Positions 54,137 to 62,826 are shown, counted from the stretch's first letter. The stretch: 64,000 nucleotides of DNA from Nisaea denitrificans DSM 18348 (GCF_000426505.1 NZ_AUFM01000021.1:1-64000); one strand, 5' to 3'. A program made the numbers and translations. The notes: generated from the sequence alone by a model not told the origin.

Positions 54137-55110
54137 AGGTCCCCCGTCTCCATTTCCCGTACCAGAAGCCAGATCAGATAAGGCGCACCCAATATTCCCG
54201 TCATCACCCCGACCGGCAATTGCAGGCCGGGAATGGCCGCCCTTGCCGCCAGATCGGCCAGCACCGTGATGATGGCGCCTGCCGCCGCCGCCGAAGCCAG
54301 CCGGCCTGCGGGGTGCCTCGCGCCGGTCAGTCTTGCCCCCAGCGGGGCGGCCATCAGGGCGATGAAAGGAAGTGGGCCGGCTACGGCGACGCCGGTTGCG
54401 GCAAGCAGCACGCCGGTCAGGGCCAGTAGCCCGCGCGACCGGGAAATCCGTGTGCCCAGTCCGGTGGCGAGGTCGTCCCCCAACTCCAGCAGCGAAAGGG
54501 AGCGGACCTGCAAGGCGAGGGCGAAAGTCAGGGCCGCGCCCAGGCCGAGAACCTGAAGCGCATGGCCCCAGTTCCGGGCGGCAAGCGATCCCGTCAGCCA
54601 GCGCTGCGCCTCGGTGGCTTCCTGGTGCGGCAGACGGGTCATAATGAAACTGCTGGCAGCGGCGGCGAAGAAACCGACCCCGAGCCCGACGAGGATGAGT
54701 GTCAGGGGCGGCTGCGATCCATTCCGGTCTGTTGCCAGGAAAATCACGGCGCCGGCCGCGACCAGGCCGCCGATGGCGGAGAATAAAGGGATGGGAAGGG
54801 CGATCCCGGCGGACACCCCCCAGATCGCCGCCAGCCCGGCACCGGAAGTGAAGCCCATGACGTCCGGCGAGGCGAGGGGGTTGCGCAGCAGGATCTGGAA
54901 GATCGCACCGGACATGCCGAGCACAGCGCCCGCGCCGAGTGCCGTGCCGACGCCGGGGCCGCGCAGCACCCGAAGGAACAGCGCGCCTTGGCCGGACCCG
55001 TGCCAGAGCCCGTCCCACAGCGCGGCGGGGCCGATCATGACCTGACCGACAGAAAGGCTGAGCAGTATCGCGAGCAGGAGAAGGGCGATGACGAGCAGCG
55101 TGCCTTTCAT
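54133..55110 (-). CDS. fecD: Iron-siderophore ABC importer, permease 2 (FecD-like)
   Basis: 325-residue BtuC-fold permease with about ten membrane helices. Family markers are LRVLRGPGVGTALGAGAVLGMSGAIFQ, near residue 47 (key block GAVLGMSGAIFQ), the NPLASPDVMGFTSGAG motif and the cytoplasmic GDDLATGLGTRISRSR loop that docks the ATPase. It overlaps fecC by 4 bp (ATGA) and fecE by 4 bp, so all are translationally coupled. Forms a heterodimer with the fecC product. Confidence 0.92.
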   Translation of the reverse strand: MKGTLLVIALLLLAILLSLSVGQVMIGPAALWDGLWHGSGQGALFLRVLRGPGVGTALGAGAVLGMSGAIFQILLRNPLASPDVMGFTSGAGLAAIWGVSAGIALPIPLFSAIGGLVAAGAVIFLATDRNGSQPPLTLILVGLGVGFFAAAASSFIMTRLPHQEATEAQRWLTGSLAARNWGHALQVLGLGAALTFALALQVRSLSLLELGDDLATGLGTRISRSRGLLALTGVLLAATGVAVAGPLPFIALMAAPLGARLTGARHPAGRLASAAAAGAIITVLADLAARAAIPGLQLPVGVMTGILGAPYLIWLLVREMETGDL

Positions 55111-56090
55111 GTCAGCGCTCCGGGTCTCAGGCGTCTCGCGATCCAGATGAAGACCGGCGCCCCGATCAGGGCGGTCATGATGCCGACGCGGATTTCCGCC
55201 GGGGCAATCAGCAGGCGCCCGGCCGTATCCGCCAGCAACAGGATGGTGGCGCCAAACAGGGCGGAGATCAGAATTTCGAAACGCAAGGTGTGGCCGCTGA
55301 TGCGCCGTGCCAGCGGCGGTACCATCAGGCCGAGGAAGGCAATCGGACCGGCGATCGACACGGCGGCCCCCGTCAGCATGGTCACGACTGCGAGCGCGCC
55401 GAGCTGAATGCGCCCCGGCCGCGTGCCGAGGCCCTTGGCGAGCCCGGAGCCGAGAGCCAGAGCCTCCAGCCTGGGTGCCAGGAGCAGGGCCAACCCGGCA
55501 CCGAGGGCGGCAATGGTGCTCATTTCCAGCAGCGGGCGCACATTGGCCTGGGCGAGCGATCCGGCGGCCCAGAAGCGGAAGACTTCCAGCGCTTCGGTCC
55601 GCGTCAGCACGATGGCGGAGACGAGCGACATCAGCAGTGCATTGAGGGCGATCCCGGCGAGCGTCAACCGGACCGGGCCTGTCTCGCCGCGCAAGCCCCC
55701 GCCGATGGCGAAGACGGCGAGCGATGCCAGGGCGGCGCCGGGAAAGGACAGGGCGGCGATGAACCCGCCATCCGCCCGGCCCAATAGGAACGCACCCAGC
55801 ACGATGGTGAAAGCGGCGCCAGCATTGACGCCCATCAGGCCGGGATCGGCCAGCGGGTTACGGGTGAGCGATTGCATGATGGACCCGGCCATGCCGAGGC
55901 TCGCACCCGCTGCCAGTCCGGCGATCAGGCGCGGCAGACGGATATCCCGGACCACGATATGCAGCGGGTTTGTTTGATCGAACGCCGTAAGGGCATGCCA
56001 GATCTCCGGCACGGGAACGGAGCGCACACCGGCGGCGAGAGTCGCGATGGCGGCAAAAACCAGCAGCAGGACGGGAAGGGCGAATCTCAC
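55107..56090 (-). CDS. fecC: Iron-siderophore ABC importer, permease 1 (FecC-like)
   Basis: 327-residue BtuC-type permease. It shows RLPRLIAGLAAGASLGMAGSIMQ near residues 51-73, the NPLADPGLMGVNAGAAF motif, the coupling loop AKGLGTRPGRIQL, and the final GPIAFLGLMVPPLARRI segment. About ten membrane helices. The pairing with a second, diverged permease rather than a homodimer is typical of Fec/Fep/Fhu systems. Its ATG overlaps the end of fecB. Confidence 0.92.
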   Translation of the reverse strand: MRFALPVLLLVFAAIATLAAGVRSVPVPEIWHALTAFDQTNPLHIVVRDIRLPRLIAGLAAGASLGMAGSIMQSLTRNPLADPGLMGVNAGAAFTIVLGAFLLGRADGGFIAALSFPGAALASLAVFAIGGGLRGETGPVRLTLAGIALNALLMSLVSAIVLTRTEALEVFRFWAAGSLAQANVRPLLEMSTIAALGAGLALLLAPRLEALALGSGLAKGLGTRPGRIQLGALAVVTMLTGAAVSIAGPIAFLGLMVPPLARRISGHTLRFEILISALFGATILLLADTAGRLLIAPAEIRVGIMTALIGAPVFIWIARRLRPGALT

Positions 56091-57148
56091 CGGGTCAGCC
56101 CGGCCTTGACGCTGGAAGGCACGGGCGTATCCGTGCTGCCGTCGACGGCGAGGGCGATATCGCTCTCAAGGGCTTTCAGGGCAAAAGGCAGTGACAGCAC
56201 GCTGCCGAACGACAGGGCGCCGGCAATGAACGGGCCGGCGAATACCTCGCGCCCCTGCCAGTGAGCGTTCAGGGTCTTGCGCATGGGGAGAGCGACGATG
56301 TCTGGCGCCTTGTCGACGGAGGATATCCAGATCAGCAGATCGGCATCGAGCGGGGCCAGGTCCTCCGGTGACAGCCGGGCAAAGAACGAGTCCGGCGCGG
56401 ACAGGCTGGCGATCGCATCGGGCGCTGTAAATCCCAGCTCCTTCAGGAAGGTCGCCCGAGTATCGGTGCCGATAAACGCGCCGGTCTCGCCGCTATAATG
56501 ATAGGCGCAAACGGCAGTCTTTCCTTCCCATTCCGGGTGGGCTTGCCGGGCGCCGGCAAAGGCGCCTCTGGTTTCCGCGATCAATTGCTCCGCCTTGTCG
56601 GCCTTGCCTGCGGCCCGGCCGAGAATGCGTGTAACCACATCCCATGACGTGCCGTATGCGTCATGGCCTTCCGGCTGCATCAGCACCGGTGCAATCTGTG
56701 AAAGCAGATCGTATTCCGCCCGGGAAATACCGGAGCCGATGCCGACGATCATATCGGGTGCGAGCGAGGCGACGATTTCAACGGAGACTTCGCCGGAAAT
56801 CAGTGTCGGTTTGCCGTCGCCGAGATACGGGGCCGCCCAGGGCCAGACGCCGTAAGGCAGGTTCCCGTACCATTCGCGGATTCCAACCGGCACGGTGCCG
56901 AGCGCCAGGAGAGGATCGTGTGTCGTATAGCCGAGAGAAACCACCCTTTTGGCCGGTTTCGGCAGAACGGTCTCGCCGAATGCATGCTTGAAGCGGAGTT
57001 CCTGTTCCGACGCGAAGGCGGGTGGGGTAAAGACTGGCGGTGCGGCAAGGCTTGCGAGGAGCAGCCCGCCGCCGGCCAACAGTGCGCGGCGGCTCGGCTG
57101 CATGCAGGACGGTGTCGCCGAATTGCTCTTCTTTCCCGCGTCTTCCAC
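56087..57148 (-). CDS. fecB: Iron-siderophore ABC importer, Tat-exported binding protein (FecB-like)
   Basis: Periplasmic substrate-binding protein of 353 residues. I start at GTG 57148, which has AGGAGA seven bases upstream; this gives a twin-arginine signal with PSRRALLAGGG about 20 residues in and a hydrophobic stretch ending at AFA. ATG 57103 is an alternative. The mature protein has the class III two-lobed pattern: PKRVVSLGYTTHDPLLALG-like N lobe (RVVSLGYTTHDPLLALG), LAPDMIVGI, and the C lobe with LDADLLIWISS. The ligand is probably a ferric siderophore. No TonB receptor gene is nearby. Confidence 0.9.
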   Translation of the reverse strand: MEDAGKKSNSATPSCMQPSRRALLAGGGLLLASLAAPPVFTPPAFASEQELRFKHAFGETVLPKPAKRVVSLGYTTHDPLLALGTVPVGIREWYGNLPYGVWPWAAPYLGDGKPTLISGEVSVEIVASLAPDMIVGIGSGISRAEYDLLSQIAPVLMQPEGHDAYGTSWDVVTRILGRAAGKADKAEQLIAETRGAFAGARQAHPEWEGKTAVCAYHYSGETGAFIGTDTRATFLKELGFTAPDAIASLSAPDSFFARLSPEDLAPLDADLLIWISSVDKAPDIVALPMRKTLNAHWQGREVFAGPFIAGALSFGSVLSLPFALKALESDIALAVDGSTDTPVPSSVKAGLTR

Positions 57149-57173
57149 GTCTCGTCTCCTGCAGGCCCGGCCG

Positions 57174-57225
57174 GGCACCGGCATTGCCAAAGATAGCCAG
57201 GCACCGGCAACGCCAAAGATATGCG
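57174..57225. repeat. 26-bp tandem direct repeat upstream of fecB
   Basis: Two adjoining 26-base units (57174-57199 and 57200-57225) both begin GGCACCGGCA and contain GCCAAAGATA; 20 of the first 22 positions agree. They lie in the predicted 5' untranslated region of fecB (read on the minus strand), 26-77 bases before its start. Confidence 0.7.
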
Positions 57226-57251
57226 GCTGAAATCGTTCGATGATGCGCGTA

Positions 57252-57284
57252 GGTCTATGGAAAATGCGAATGCAAGTCAATTGC
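57252..57284 (-). promoter_or_regulatory. Candidate fecB promoter with iron-box-like dyad
   Basis: On the minus strand TTGACT (57280-57275) and TAGACC (57257-57252) are 17 bases apart. The -35 lies in GCAATTGACTTGCATTCGC (57284-57266), an imperfect dyad in which about 10 of 18 positions are symmetric. A Fur-type repressor site would be expected there for an iron-uptake operon, but the match is weak. The remainder of the 295 bp between fecB and the divergent flavoprotein gene shows nothing else clear. Confidence 0.35.
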
Positions 57285-57443
57285 GTCCGGGGCCCGGCGC
57301 CGATCTCTTCACGCAATGCTCAATTTCCGACGAAACCGCCGCGCTCCATGTCGCCGCCCGGCGCGCTTCGTTTCGGCCGGCCTGATGCACTAGTGTCAGA
57401 TTCAAGACCGCCGGGCGCGCCGGTGGCGAGGGGAGACATATCG

Positions 57444-59861
57444 ATGAAATCGCATGCGCAAGTCGTTGTTATCGGCGGGGGCGTCGTTGGCTGCAGCGTT
57501 CTCTATCACCTGACAAAACTGGGCTGGAAAGACGTGGTCCTGGTGGAGCGCAGCGAGCTGACATCGGGCTCGACCTGGCACGCGGCGGGCGGCATGCACA
57601 CGCTGAACAGCGACCCGAACGTCACCAAGCTGCAGAAATACACCATCGATCTCTACAAGGAGATCGAGGAGATTTCCGGTCAGGCGACCGGGGTGCATCT
57701 CTCCGGCGGCATCATGGCTGCCGGGACGCCCGAGCGGCTCGACTATCTGAAGACGATGGTCGCCAAGGGCAAATATATGGGCCTCGATATCGACTTTATC
57801 TCGCTCGACGAGGCGCAGCGCCTGCATCCGCTGGTCGATGCCAGCCATTTCACCGGCGCCGTCTACGATCCGAACGAGGGCCATGTCGATCCGTCCGGTG
57901 TAACCAACGCCTATGCCATCTCGGCCCGGAAGGGCGGTGCGGAAATCTATCGCCACACCAAGGTCGAGGAACTGGTCGCGGAAAAGGACGGCACCTGGTC
58001 CGTCGTCACCGACAAGGGCACGATCCGGTGCGAGAAGGTGGTGAATGCGGGCGGCCTCTGGGCCCGCGAGATCGGCCGCATGACCGGGCTGGAATTACCG
58101 GTGCTGGCGATGGAGCACCATTACCTGATCACCGAGCCGCTGGACGAGATCAAGGCGCTGGATGCCGAGCTGCCGCACCTGATCGACTTCGAGGCGGAGA
58201 TCTATACCCGCCAGGAAGGCCAGGGCTTCCTGCTTGGCACCTACGAGAAAGCTTGCGTCCCCTGGTCGCCGCACCAGACGCCGTGGGATTTCGGGCACGA
58301 GCTGCTGCAGCCGGATCTCGACCGGATCGCGCCGTCCCTCGACATCGCCTATCAGCACTTCCCGTTCCTGGCGAATGCCGGCGTGAAGTCGATGATCAAC
58401 GGGCCGTTCACCTTCGCACCGGACGGCAACCCGCTGGTCGGCCCGGTGCCGGGCCTCAAGAACATGTATCTCGCCTGCGGTGTGATGGCCGGGTTCAGCC
58501 AGGGCGGCGGCGTCGGTCTGGCGCTGGCGCAATGGATGATCGAGGGCGAGCCGGACATGGATATCTATGCCATGGATTGCGCCCGCTTCGGCTCCTACGC
58601 GACCAAGGGCTATACCTACGAGAAGGTGAAGGAAAACTACTCCCGCCGCTTCTCCATCACTTTCCCGAACGAGGAGCTGCCGGCGGGCCGTCCACTGCGC
58701 AAAACCGCGATCTATGACCGGCTGGCGGCGCAAAATGCCGTGTTCGGTGCGTCATATGGGCTCGAACATGCACTCTGGTTCGCGCCGGAAGGCATGGAGC
58801 CGGTGGAGAATGTGACCTTCGGCCGCTCCAACGCTTTCGGCCCTGTGGCCGAAGAGTGCAAGGCCGTGCGTACCGGCGTGGGCATGATCGAGATTTCCAG
58901 CTTCGCCAAATACGAGGTGACGGGCGAGGGGGCGGAAGCCTGGCTGTCCGAGCTGATGGCGAACAAGATGCCGCGCACTGGCCGCATGGTGCTGACGCCG
59001 ATGCTCAATCGTCAGGGCAAGATCATCGGCGATTTCACCATCGCCAAGCTGGCCGACGACCGGTTCATGGTCTTCGGCTCCGGCATCGCGGAAATGTTCC
59101 ATCTGCGCTGGTTCTGGGATCACCTGCCGGAGAGCGGCGTCGCCATCCGCAGCCGTTGTCAGGAACTTGTCGGGCTCTCCATCGCCGGCCCGAAATCGGC
59201 CGATCTGCTTGCCAAGCTGACCCATGAGGATGTGTCCACCGAAGCCATGCCGTTCATGTCCTTCCGGGAGATGGACCTCGGCATGCTGAACGCCATGGTT
59301 GGCCGGGTTTCCTTTACCGGCGAGCGCGGCTACGAGATCTGGGTGAAGCCGGATTACCTGATCACGCTCTACGACATGCTGGTCGAGGCCGGTGCTGAAT
59401 TTGGGCTGAAGCATTTCGGCGGCAGGGCACTCAATTCCCTGCGTTTGGAAAAGAGCTTTGGCGGTTTCCGGGCCGAATTCACGCCGGATTATTCACCTTT
59501 CGAGGCCGGACTCGACCGCTTTGTCGACATGTCGAAGAACAGCTTCATCGGCCGTGACGCGCTGGCAAAAGAACAGGAAAGTGGCGGTGGGAAATACAAG
59601 CTGATCACGCTGACCATCGATGTCGAGGACATCGATCCGATCGCCGACGAGCCGATCTTCCATGACGACAAAGCCATCGGCTGGGTGACATCGGGGGGCT
59701 ACGGTCACTTCACGGGCAAGAGCATAGCCATCGGGTACGTGCCGAAGGAGTATGCCGCCACGTCAGACGGGTTCGAGGTCGAGATTCTCGGCAAGATTCT
59801 GAAGGCACACCGGGTGGCCGCGCCGCTGCACGACCCGAAGGGCGCCCTGATGCGGGGCTAA
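57444..59861 (+). CDS. Dimethylglycine/sarcosine dehydrogenase-like flavoprotein
   Basis: 805-residue fusion of an FAD-dependent oxidoreductase and a folate-binding GcvT-type domain. GGGVVGCSVLYHL (11-23) is the dinucleotide-binding motif; H46 in SGSTWHAAGGMH is at the position of the histidine that holds FAD covalently in dimethylglycine dehydrogenase. The GcvT-like half begins near residue 430 (VTFGRSNAFGPVAEE) and has GERGYEIWVKPDY. Likely reaction: oxidative demethylation of dimethylglycine or sarcosine with the one-carbon unit passed to tetrahydrofolate. ATG 57444 is preceded by GAGGGGAGA; the longer frame has no such site. Dimethylsulfoniopropionate demethylase-like enzymes lack the FAD half, so that alternative is unlikely. 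Confidence 0.9.
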   Translation: MKSHAQVVVIGGGVVGCSVLYHLTKLGWKDVVLVERSELTSGSTWHAAGGMHTLNSDPNVTKLQKYTIDLYKEIEEISGQATGVHLSGGIMAAGTPERLDYLKTMVAKGKYMGLDIDFISLDEAQRLHPLVDASHFTGAVYDPNEGHVDPSGVTNAYAISARKGGAEIYRHTKVEELVAEKDGTWSVVTDKGTIRCEKVVNAGGLWAREIGRMTGLELPVLAMEHHYLITEPLDEIKALDAELPHLIDFEAEIYTRQEGQGFLLGTYEKACVPWSPHQTPWDFGHELLQPDLDRIAPSLDIAYQHFPFLANAGVKSMINGPFTFAPDGNPLVGPVPGLKNMYLACGVMAGFSQGGGVGLALAQWMIEGEPDMDIYAMDCARFGSYATKGYTYEKVKENYSRRFSITFPNEELPAGRPLRKTAIYDRLAAQNAVFGASYGLEHALWFAPEGMEPVENVTFGRSNAFGPVAEECKAVRTGVGMIEISSFAKYEVTGEGAEAWLSELMANKMPRTGRMVLTPMLNRQGKIIGDFTIAKLADDRFMVFGSGIAEMFHLRWFWDHLPESGVAIRSRCQELVGLSIAGPKSADLLAKLTHEDVSTEAMPFMSFREMDLGMLNAMVGRVSFTGERGYEIWVKPDYLITLYDMLVEAGAEFGLKHFGGRALNSLRLEKSFGGFRAEFTPDYSPFEAGLDRFVDMSKNSFIGRDALAKEQESGGGKYKLITLTIDVEDIDPIADEPIFHDDKAIGWVTSGGYGHFTGKSIAIGYVPKEYAATSDGFEVEILGKILKAHRVAAPLHDPKGALMRG

Positions 59862-59898
59862 GCGCCTCGGCTCCGCTCCACGATGCGCAAGCTCGTCT

Positions 59899-62586
59899 CT
59901 ACCCGAGCTCCCACCCGGTCGCGGCGGCGAGGTCTGTCTTGTTGACGCCGACCACGGTGACGGTGCCGCCGTCGGAGAACGTGACGAAGGTATTGCCGCC
60001 GCTCTCGACACCGCCGCTGACCCCGAGCCCGGCCTCGAGCGCCAGCGTGTCGGTGCCGGCCTGGAAGTCGTTCACCTGATCGTTGCCGCCGCCGAAGCTG
60101 AAGACGAAGGTGTCCGCGCCCGCGCCGCCCGAGAGCGTGTCGTCGCCCGCATTGCTGCAGATCAGATCATTGCCCTCTCCGCCGGCCAGCGCGTCGTTGC
60201 CTTGACCGCCATAGAGCGTGTCATCGCCGAGATTGCCGAACAGCGTGTCGGCGCCGGCATTGCCGTAGACGATGTCGTTGCCCTGGCCGCCATAGAGCAG
60301 GTCCAGGCCGCCGCCGCCGGACAGCGTGTCCGCGCCCTTGTTGCCGTAGAGCATGTCCGCGTCGTTGCCGCCGTTCACGATGTCCGCGCCCTGACCGCCG
60401 AAGAGCGTGTCCAAGCCGCCGCCGCCAAAGAGAGAGTCGGAGCCCTGGTTGCCGTAGATCAGGTCCTCGCCGAAGCTGGAGCCAAGCGTGTCGTTGCCGC
60501 CGCCTCCGGCGATCGTATCGTTCCCGTTGCCGAGCGAGACGAGTTGGGCGGCATCGTCGCCGACGACATAGTTCGTGCCGTTGCCGCCGATGACGGTGGC
60601 GTTGCCGAGGATGGCGGCGAAGTCGATATGGTCGAGCTGCAGGGTCGAGCCGGGTGTAAGGCCGGAGGTGTCGATGATGAAGGCCTCGCCGCTGTCCGAG
60701 GAGGTACCGGTGAACTGGATTGTCTGCTGCGATCCGCTGCTGTCTGAAAAGGTGATGGTCCGGATATCAACCGGGGCTCCGCCGAGGCTGTTCACGAAGG
60801 TCTGGCCGTGGCTGTCGAGGAAGGTCTGGGCCGTGGTTGAAGTGCCGGATCCCTGGATCTGGCTTGTGAATGTGATTCCCGCCGCATCGCCGCTGACCGC
60901 CGTGCCGGTGCCGCTGTTCGTAAGGGAGAGTCCGGCCGGTAGGGTGACGGTGACGGTATTGCCGCTACCGGTGTCCGAGATCAGCACGCCGCTCGCGACT
61001 GACCCGGTATTGTTTGTCAGCGTATGGCTGGTCTCCGTGCCGGAGCTGTCGCCGGAGCTCTGGCCGGTTTTCGTCAACCCGCTGTTGCCGGAGGATTGCG
61101 GCGCGTTGGAGAAGGTCAGTGTGGAATGCGTACCGTCGAACGAGACGGAGATTTGCAGGCTCCCTGAAACGTTGGTGACGTTGACCGCGTTCGAGCCGCC
61201 GAGGCTGATCGAGCTGCCGACGATAGACCCGTTGAGGGAGCTCAGATCTGAGCTTTTCACATAGATCGAGTCGCCGATCTCGAGGCCGTGGATCGTGTCG
61301 CCGTTCAGTTTTGAGGCTGCGCCAAAGGACGCGCCCGTGAAGAGGTCTGCGCCGGATCCGCCGACGAGAATATCTTTGTCACCGCCGCCATAGAGGCTGT
61401 CGTCACCGGTGCCGCCATAGAGCGTGTTCCCAGTTCCCCCGCCGCCGTCGTCGGCTTTCGAGCCGGCATAGATAACGTCGTTGCCCTCGTCGCCATAGAG
61501 CAGGTTGAGGGCCTTGCCGCCGTCATCGTCGCCGTAGAGCGTGTCGTTGCCGGTGCCGCCATATATCGTGTCCGGGCCGTCGTCCGAGTGGATCCAATCG
61601 TCGCCGGCATCGCCGTACAGCACCGCCCCGGTGGTGGTTCCGGTGCCGGAGCCGCCCGGGCCCTGGACGGTGTCGTTCCCATCGCCGCCATAGAACACCG
61701 CGCCGGTATTGAAGATGAAGCCCGAGCTGAAATCGTCCCCGGCCCCGCCATAGAAGGTGTCGGCACTGGTGTCGGAGTCGCTCGAAGATCCGAGCGTATC
61801 GTTGCCGTCGCCGCCGAAAAGCACGTCGCTGCCGGTCCCGGCCCGGAGCGAATCATTGCCGTCGCCGCCATAGAGCGTGTCGTCGCCACCGTCGCCATAA
61901 AGGATGTCGTTCAGGGCATTGCCGTAGACGAGGTCTTCACCCAGGCCGCCATACAGCGTGTCGTTGCCGGCATTGCCGGAGAGCGTGTCGTTCCCGGCAT
62001 TGCCGTAGATGATGTCGTCACCGCCGAGCCCGTCGATATTGTCGGCGGCGGCATCGCTGGTCAGCGTGTCGTTCCCTGCGGAAGGCGTCCCCGTCACCGC
62101 GAGGCGGTGCGGATAGGCCTCCAGCGCTGATGCCGTGAAGAGTGTCGCCGCGTCCGGTAGGCCGAGCCATCCTGCATCCCCGCCGAGCGGAATGGCGGAG
62201 GCGCGCGCACTGACGCCGAGGGTCTCTTCCAGTGTGTCGATCAACTCCGCACCGGTGCGCCCGGCTCCGGCGAGGCAGGAGATCAGCACCAGCTCCGCGC
62301 CGGGCGCGAGCGTGTCCCGGATGCGGTCGAGATTGTGCCGGTTGGCCGTCAGCGCCGCGCTGTCGACCCGCCGTTCGGAGAGTTCGACGGCGCCAGGGGA
62401 GCCATGTGCCAGGATCGAGATTTGCCGGACGCCCGATGCGCCGGAAAGCACGGCCGCGATTTCCGCGATCGGATCGCCTGAAGTCGCAAGCGTGCAGACC
62501 TCGGTCCCCGCCCGCAGATTGGCGGTGAGGAGGTTCGTGTCATGGACCGCCGGATCGACGAAGAGATAGCGCTTGTTGTGATTCAT
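59899..62586 (-). CDS. DUF4347 - RTX secreted protein
   Basis: 895-residue protein for type I secretion. Residues about 5-160 form a DUF4347 domain (YLFVDPAVHDTNLL at the start, ISILAHGSPGAVEL, LVLISCLAGAGRTGAELI). Residues 170-440 hold a first set of GGxGNDTLYG-type RTX repeats, 450-680 a beta-rich segment with many Ser/Thr/Gly, and 690-850 a second RTX set; the end (FVFSFGGGNDQVNDF to GGTVTVVGVNKTDL) resembles a type I secretion C terminus. RTX repeats bind calcium and fold outside the cell. No exporter genes are near. The ATG at 62586 has no good Shine-Dalgarno. Confidence 0.88.
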   Translation of the reverse strand: MNHNKRYLFVDPAVHDTNLLTANLRAGTEVCTLATSGDPIAEIAAVLSGASGVRQISILAHGSPGAVELSERRVDSAALTANRHNLDRIRDTLAPGAELVLISCLAGAGRTGAELIDTLEETLGVSARASAIPLGGDAGWLGLPDAATLFTASALEAYPHRLAVTGTPSAGNDTLTSDAAADNIDGLGGDDIIYGNAGNDTLSGNAGNDTLYGGLGEDLVYGNALNDILYGDGGDDTLYGGDGNDSLRAGTGSDVLFGGDGNDTLGSSSDSDTSADTFYGGAGDDFSSGFIFNTGAVFYGGDGNDTVQGPGGSGTGTTTGAVLYGDAGDDWIHSDDGPDTIYGGTGNDTLYGDDDGGKALNLLYGDEGNDVIYAGSKADDGGGGTGNTLYGGTGDDSLYGGGDKDILVGGSGADLFTGASFGAASKLNGDTIHGLEIGDSIYVKSSDLSSLNGSIVGSSISLGGSNAVNVTNVSGSLQISVSFDGTHSTLTFSNAPQSSGNSGLTKTGQSSGDSSGTETSHTLTNNTGSVASGVLISDTGSGNTVTVTLPAGLSLTNSGTGTAVSGDAAGITFTSQIQGSGTSTTAQTFLDSHGQTFVNSLGGAPVDIRTITFSDSSGSQQTIQFTGTSSDSGEAFIIDTSGLTPGSTLQLDHIDFAAILGNATVIGGNGTNYVVGDDAAQLVSLGNGNDTIAGGGGNDTLGSSFGEDLIYGNQGSDSLFGGGGLDTLFGGQGADIVNGGNDADMLYGNKGADTLSGGGGLDLLYGGQGNDIVYGNAGADTLFGNLGDDTLYGGQGNDALAGGEGNDLICSNAGDDTLSGGAGADTFVFSFGGGNDQVNDFQAGTDTLALEAGLGVSGGVESGGNTFVTFSDGGTVTVVGVNKTDLAAATGWELG

Positions 62587-62640
62587 ACTGCACGTACCCG
62601 CTGGCTCTGAGAGATGAAGCGATAGTTCGGGAAGCGCACA

Positions 62641-62826
62641 ATGCTGGTGTGGGGAGTATCAAGATATTGGAATTATGGGAATTTTTGGAAAACGCTTTGG
62701 AAAAATTGGAAAAATTGGAAAACGTTTTGGAAAAATTGGAAATTGGGTGTGAAGCTGATGGATGGGGTGGATTTCGCTGATTTTTGCCGGTTTTGGCAGG
62801 CGCCGGGCAGGCCGCTCGTCGATTGA
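62641..62826 (+). CDS. Possible small ORF with Trp-Lys-Asn repeats
   Basis: A 61-codon frame with ATG 62641 and GGGAAG six bases upstream. Residues about 11-34 have tryptophan every third or fourth position (NFWKTLWKNWKNWKTF), giving a strongly cationic, Trp-rich amphipathic stretch. I doubt that it is a real gene: the composition follows from an AT-rich tandem repeat and no homologue comes to mind. It is divergent from the DUF4347-RTX gene. Listed because start, frame and repeat period all agree with coding. Confidence 0.3.
   Translation: MLVWGVSRYWNYGNFWKTLWKNWKNWKTFWKNWKLGVKLMDGVDFADFCRFWQAPGRPLVD
62669..62747. repeat. AT-rich 30-bp tandem repeat with phased A-tracts
   Basis: A 30-base unit of the form GG-A-rich-TTGG-A-rich-TTGG-AAAACGTTT occurs at 62669-62698 and 62699-62728, with a third partial copy to 62747. 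Inside it a 9-base TTGGAAAAA subunit recurs. A-tracts of 4-5 bases are spaced about 9-12 bp apart, close to the helical repeat, so the DNA may be bent. Base composition differs sharply from the GC-rich surroundings. Confidence 0.85.

Noticed and set aside
61588-62130. Ala/Val-rich + strand frames opposite the large RTX gene (also 60202-60747)
   Set aside because: Same artefact of reading RTX repeats on the opposite strand.
62669-62747. Possible CRISPR array
   Set aside because: The repeats adjoin each other without unique spacers and are simple AT-rich sequence.
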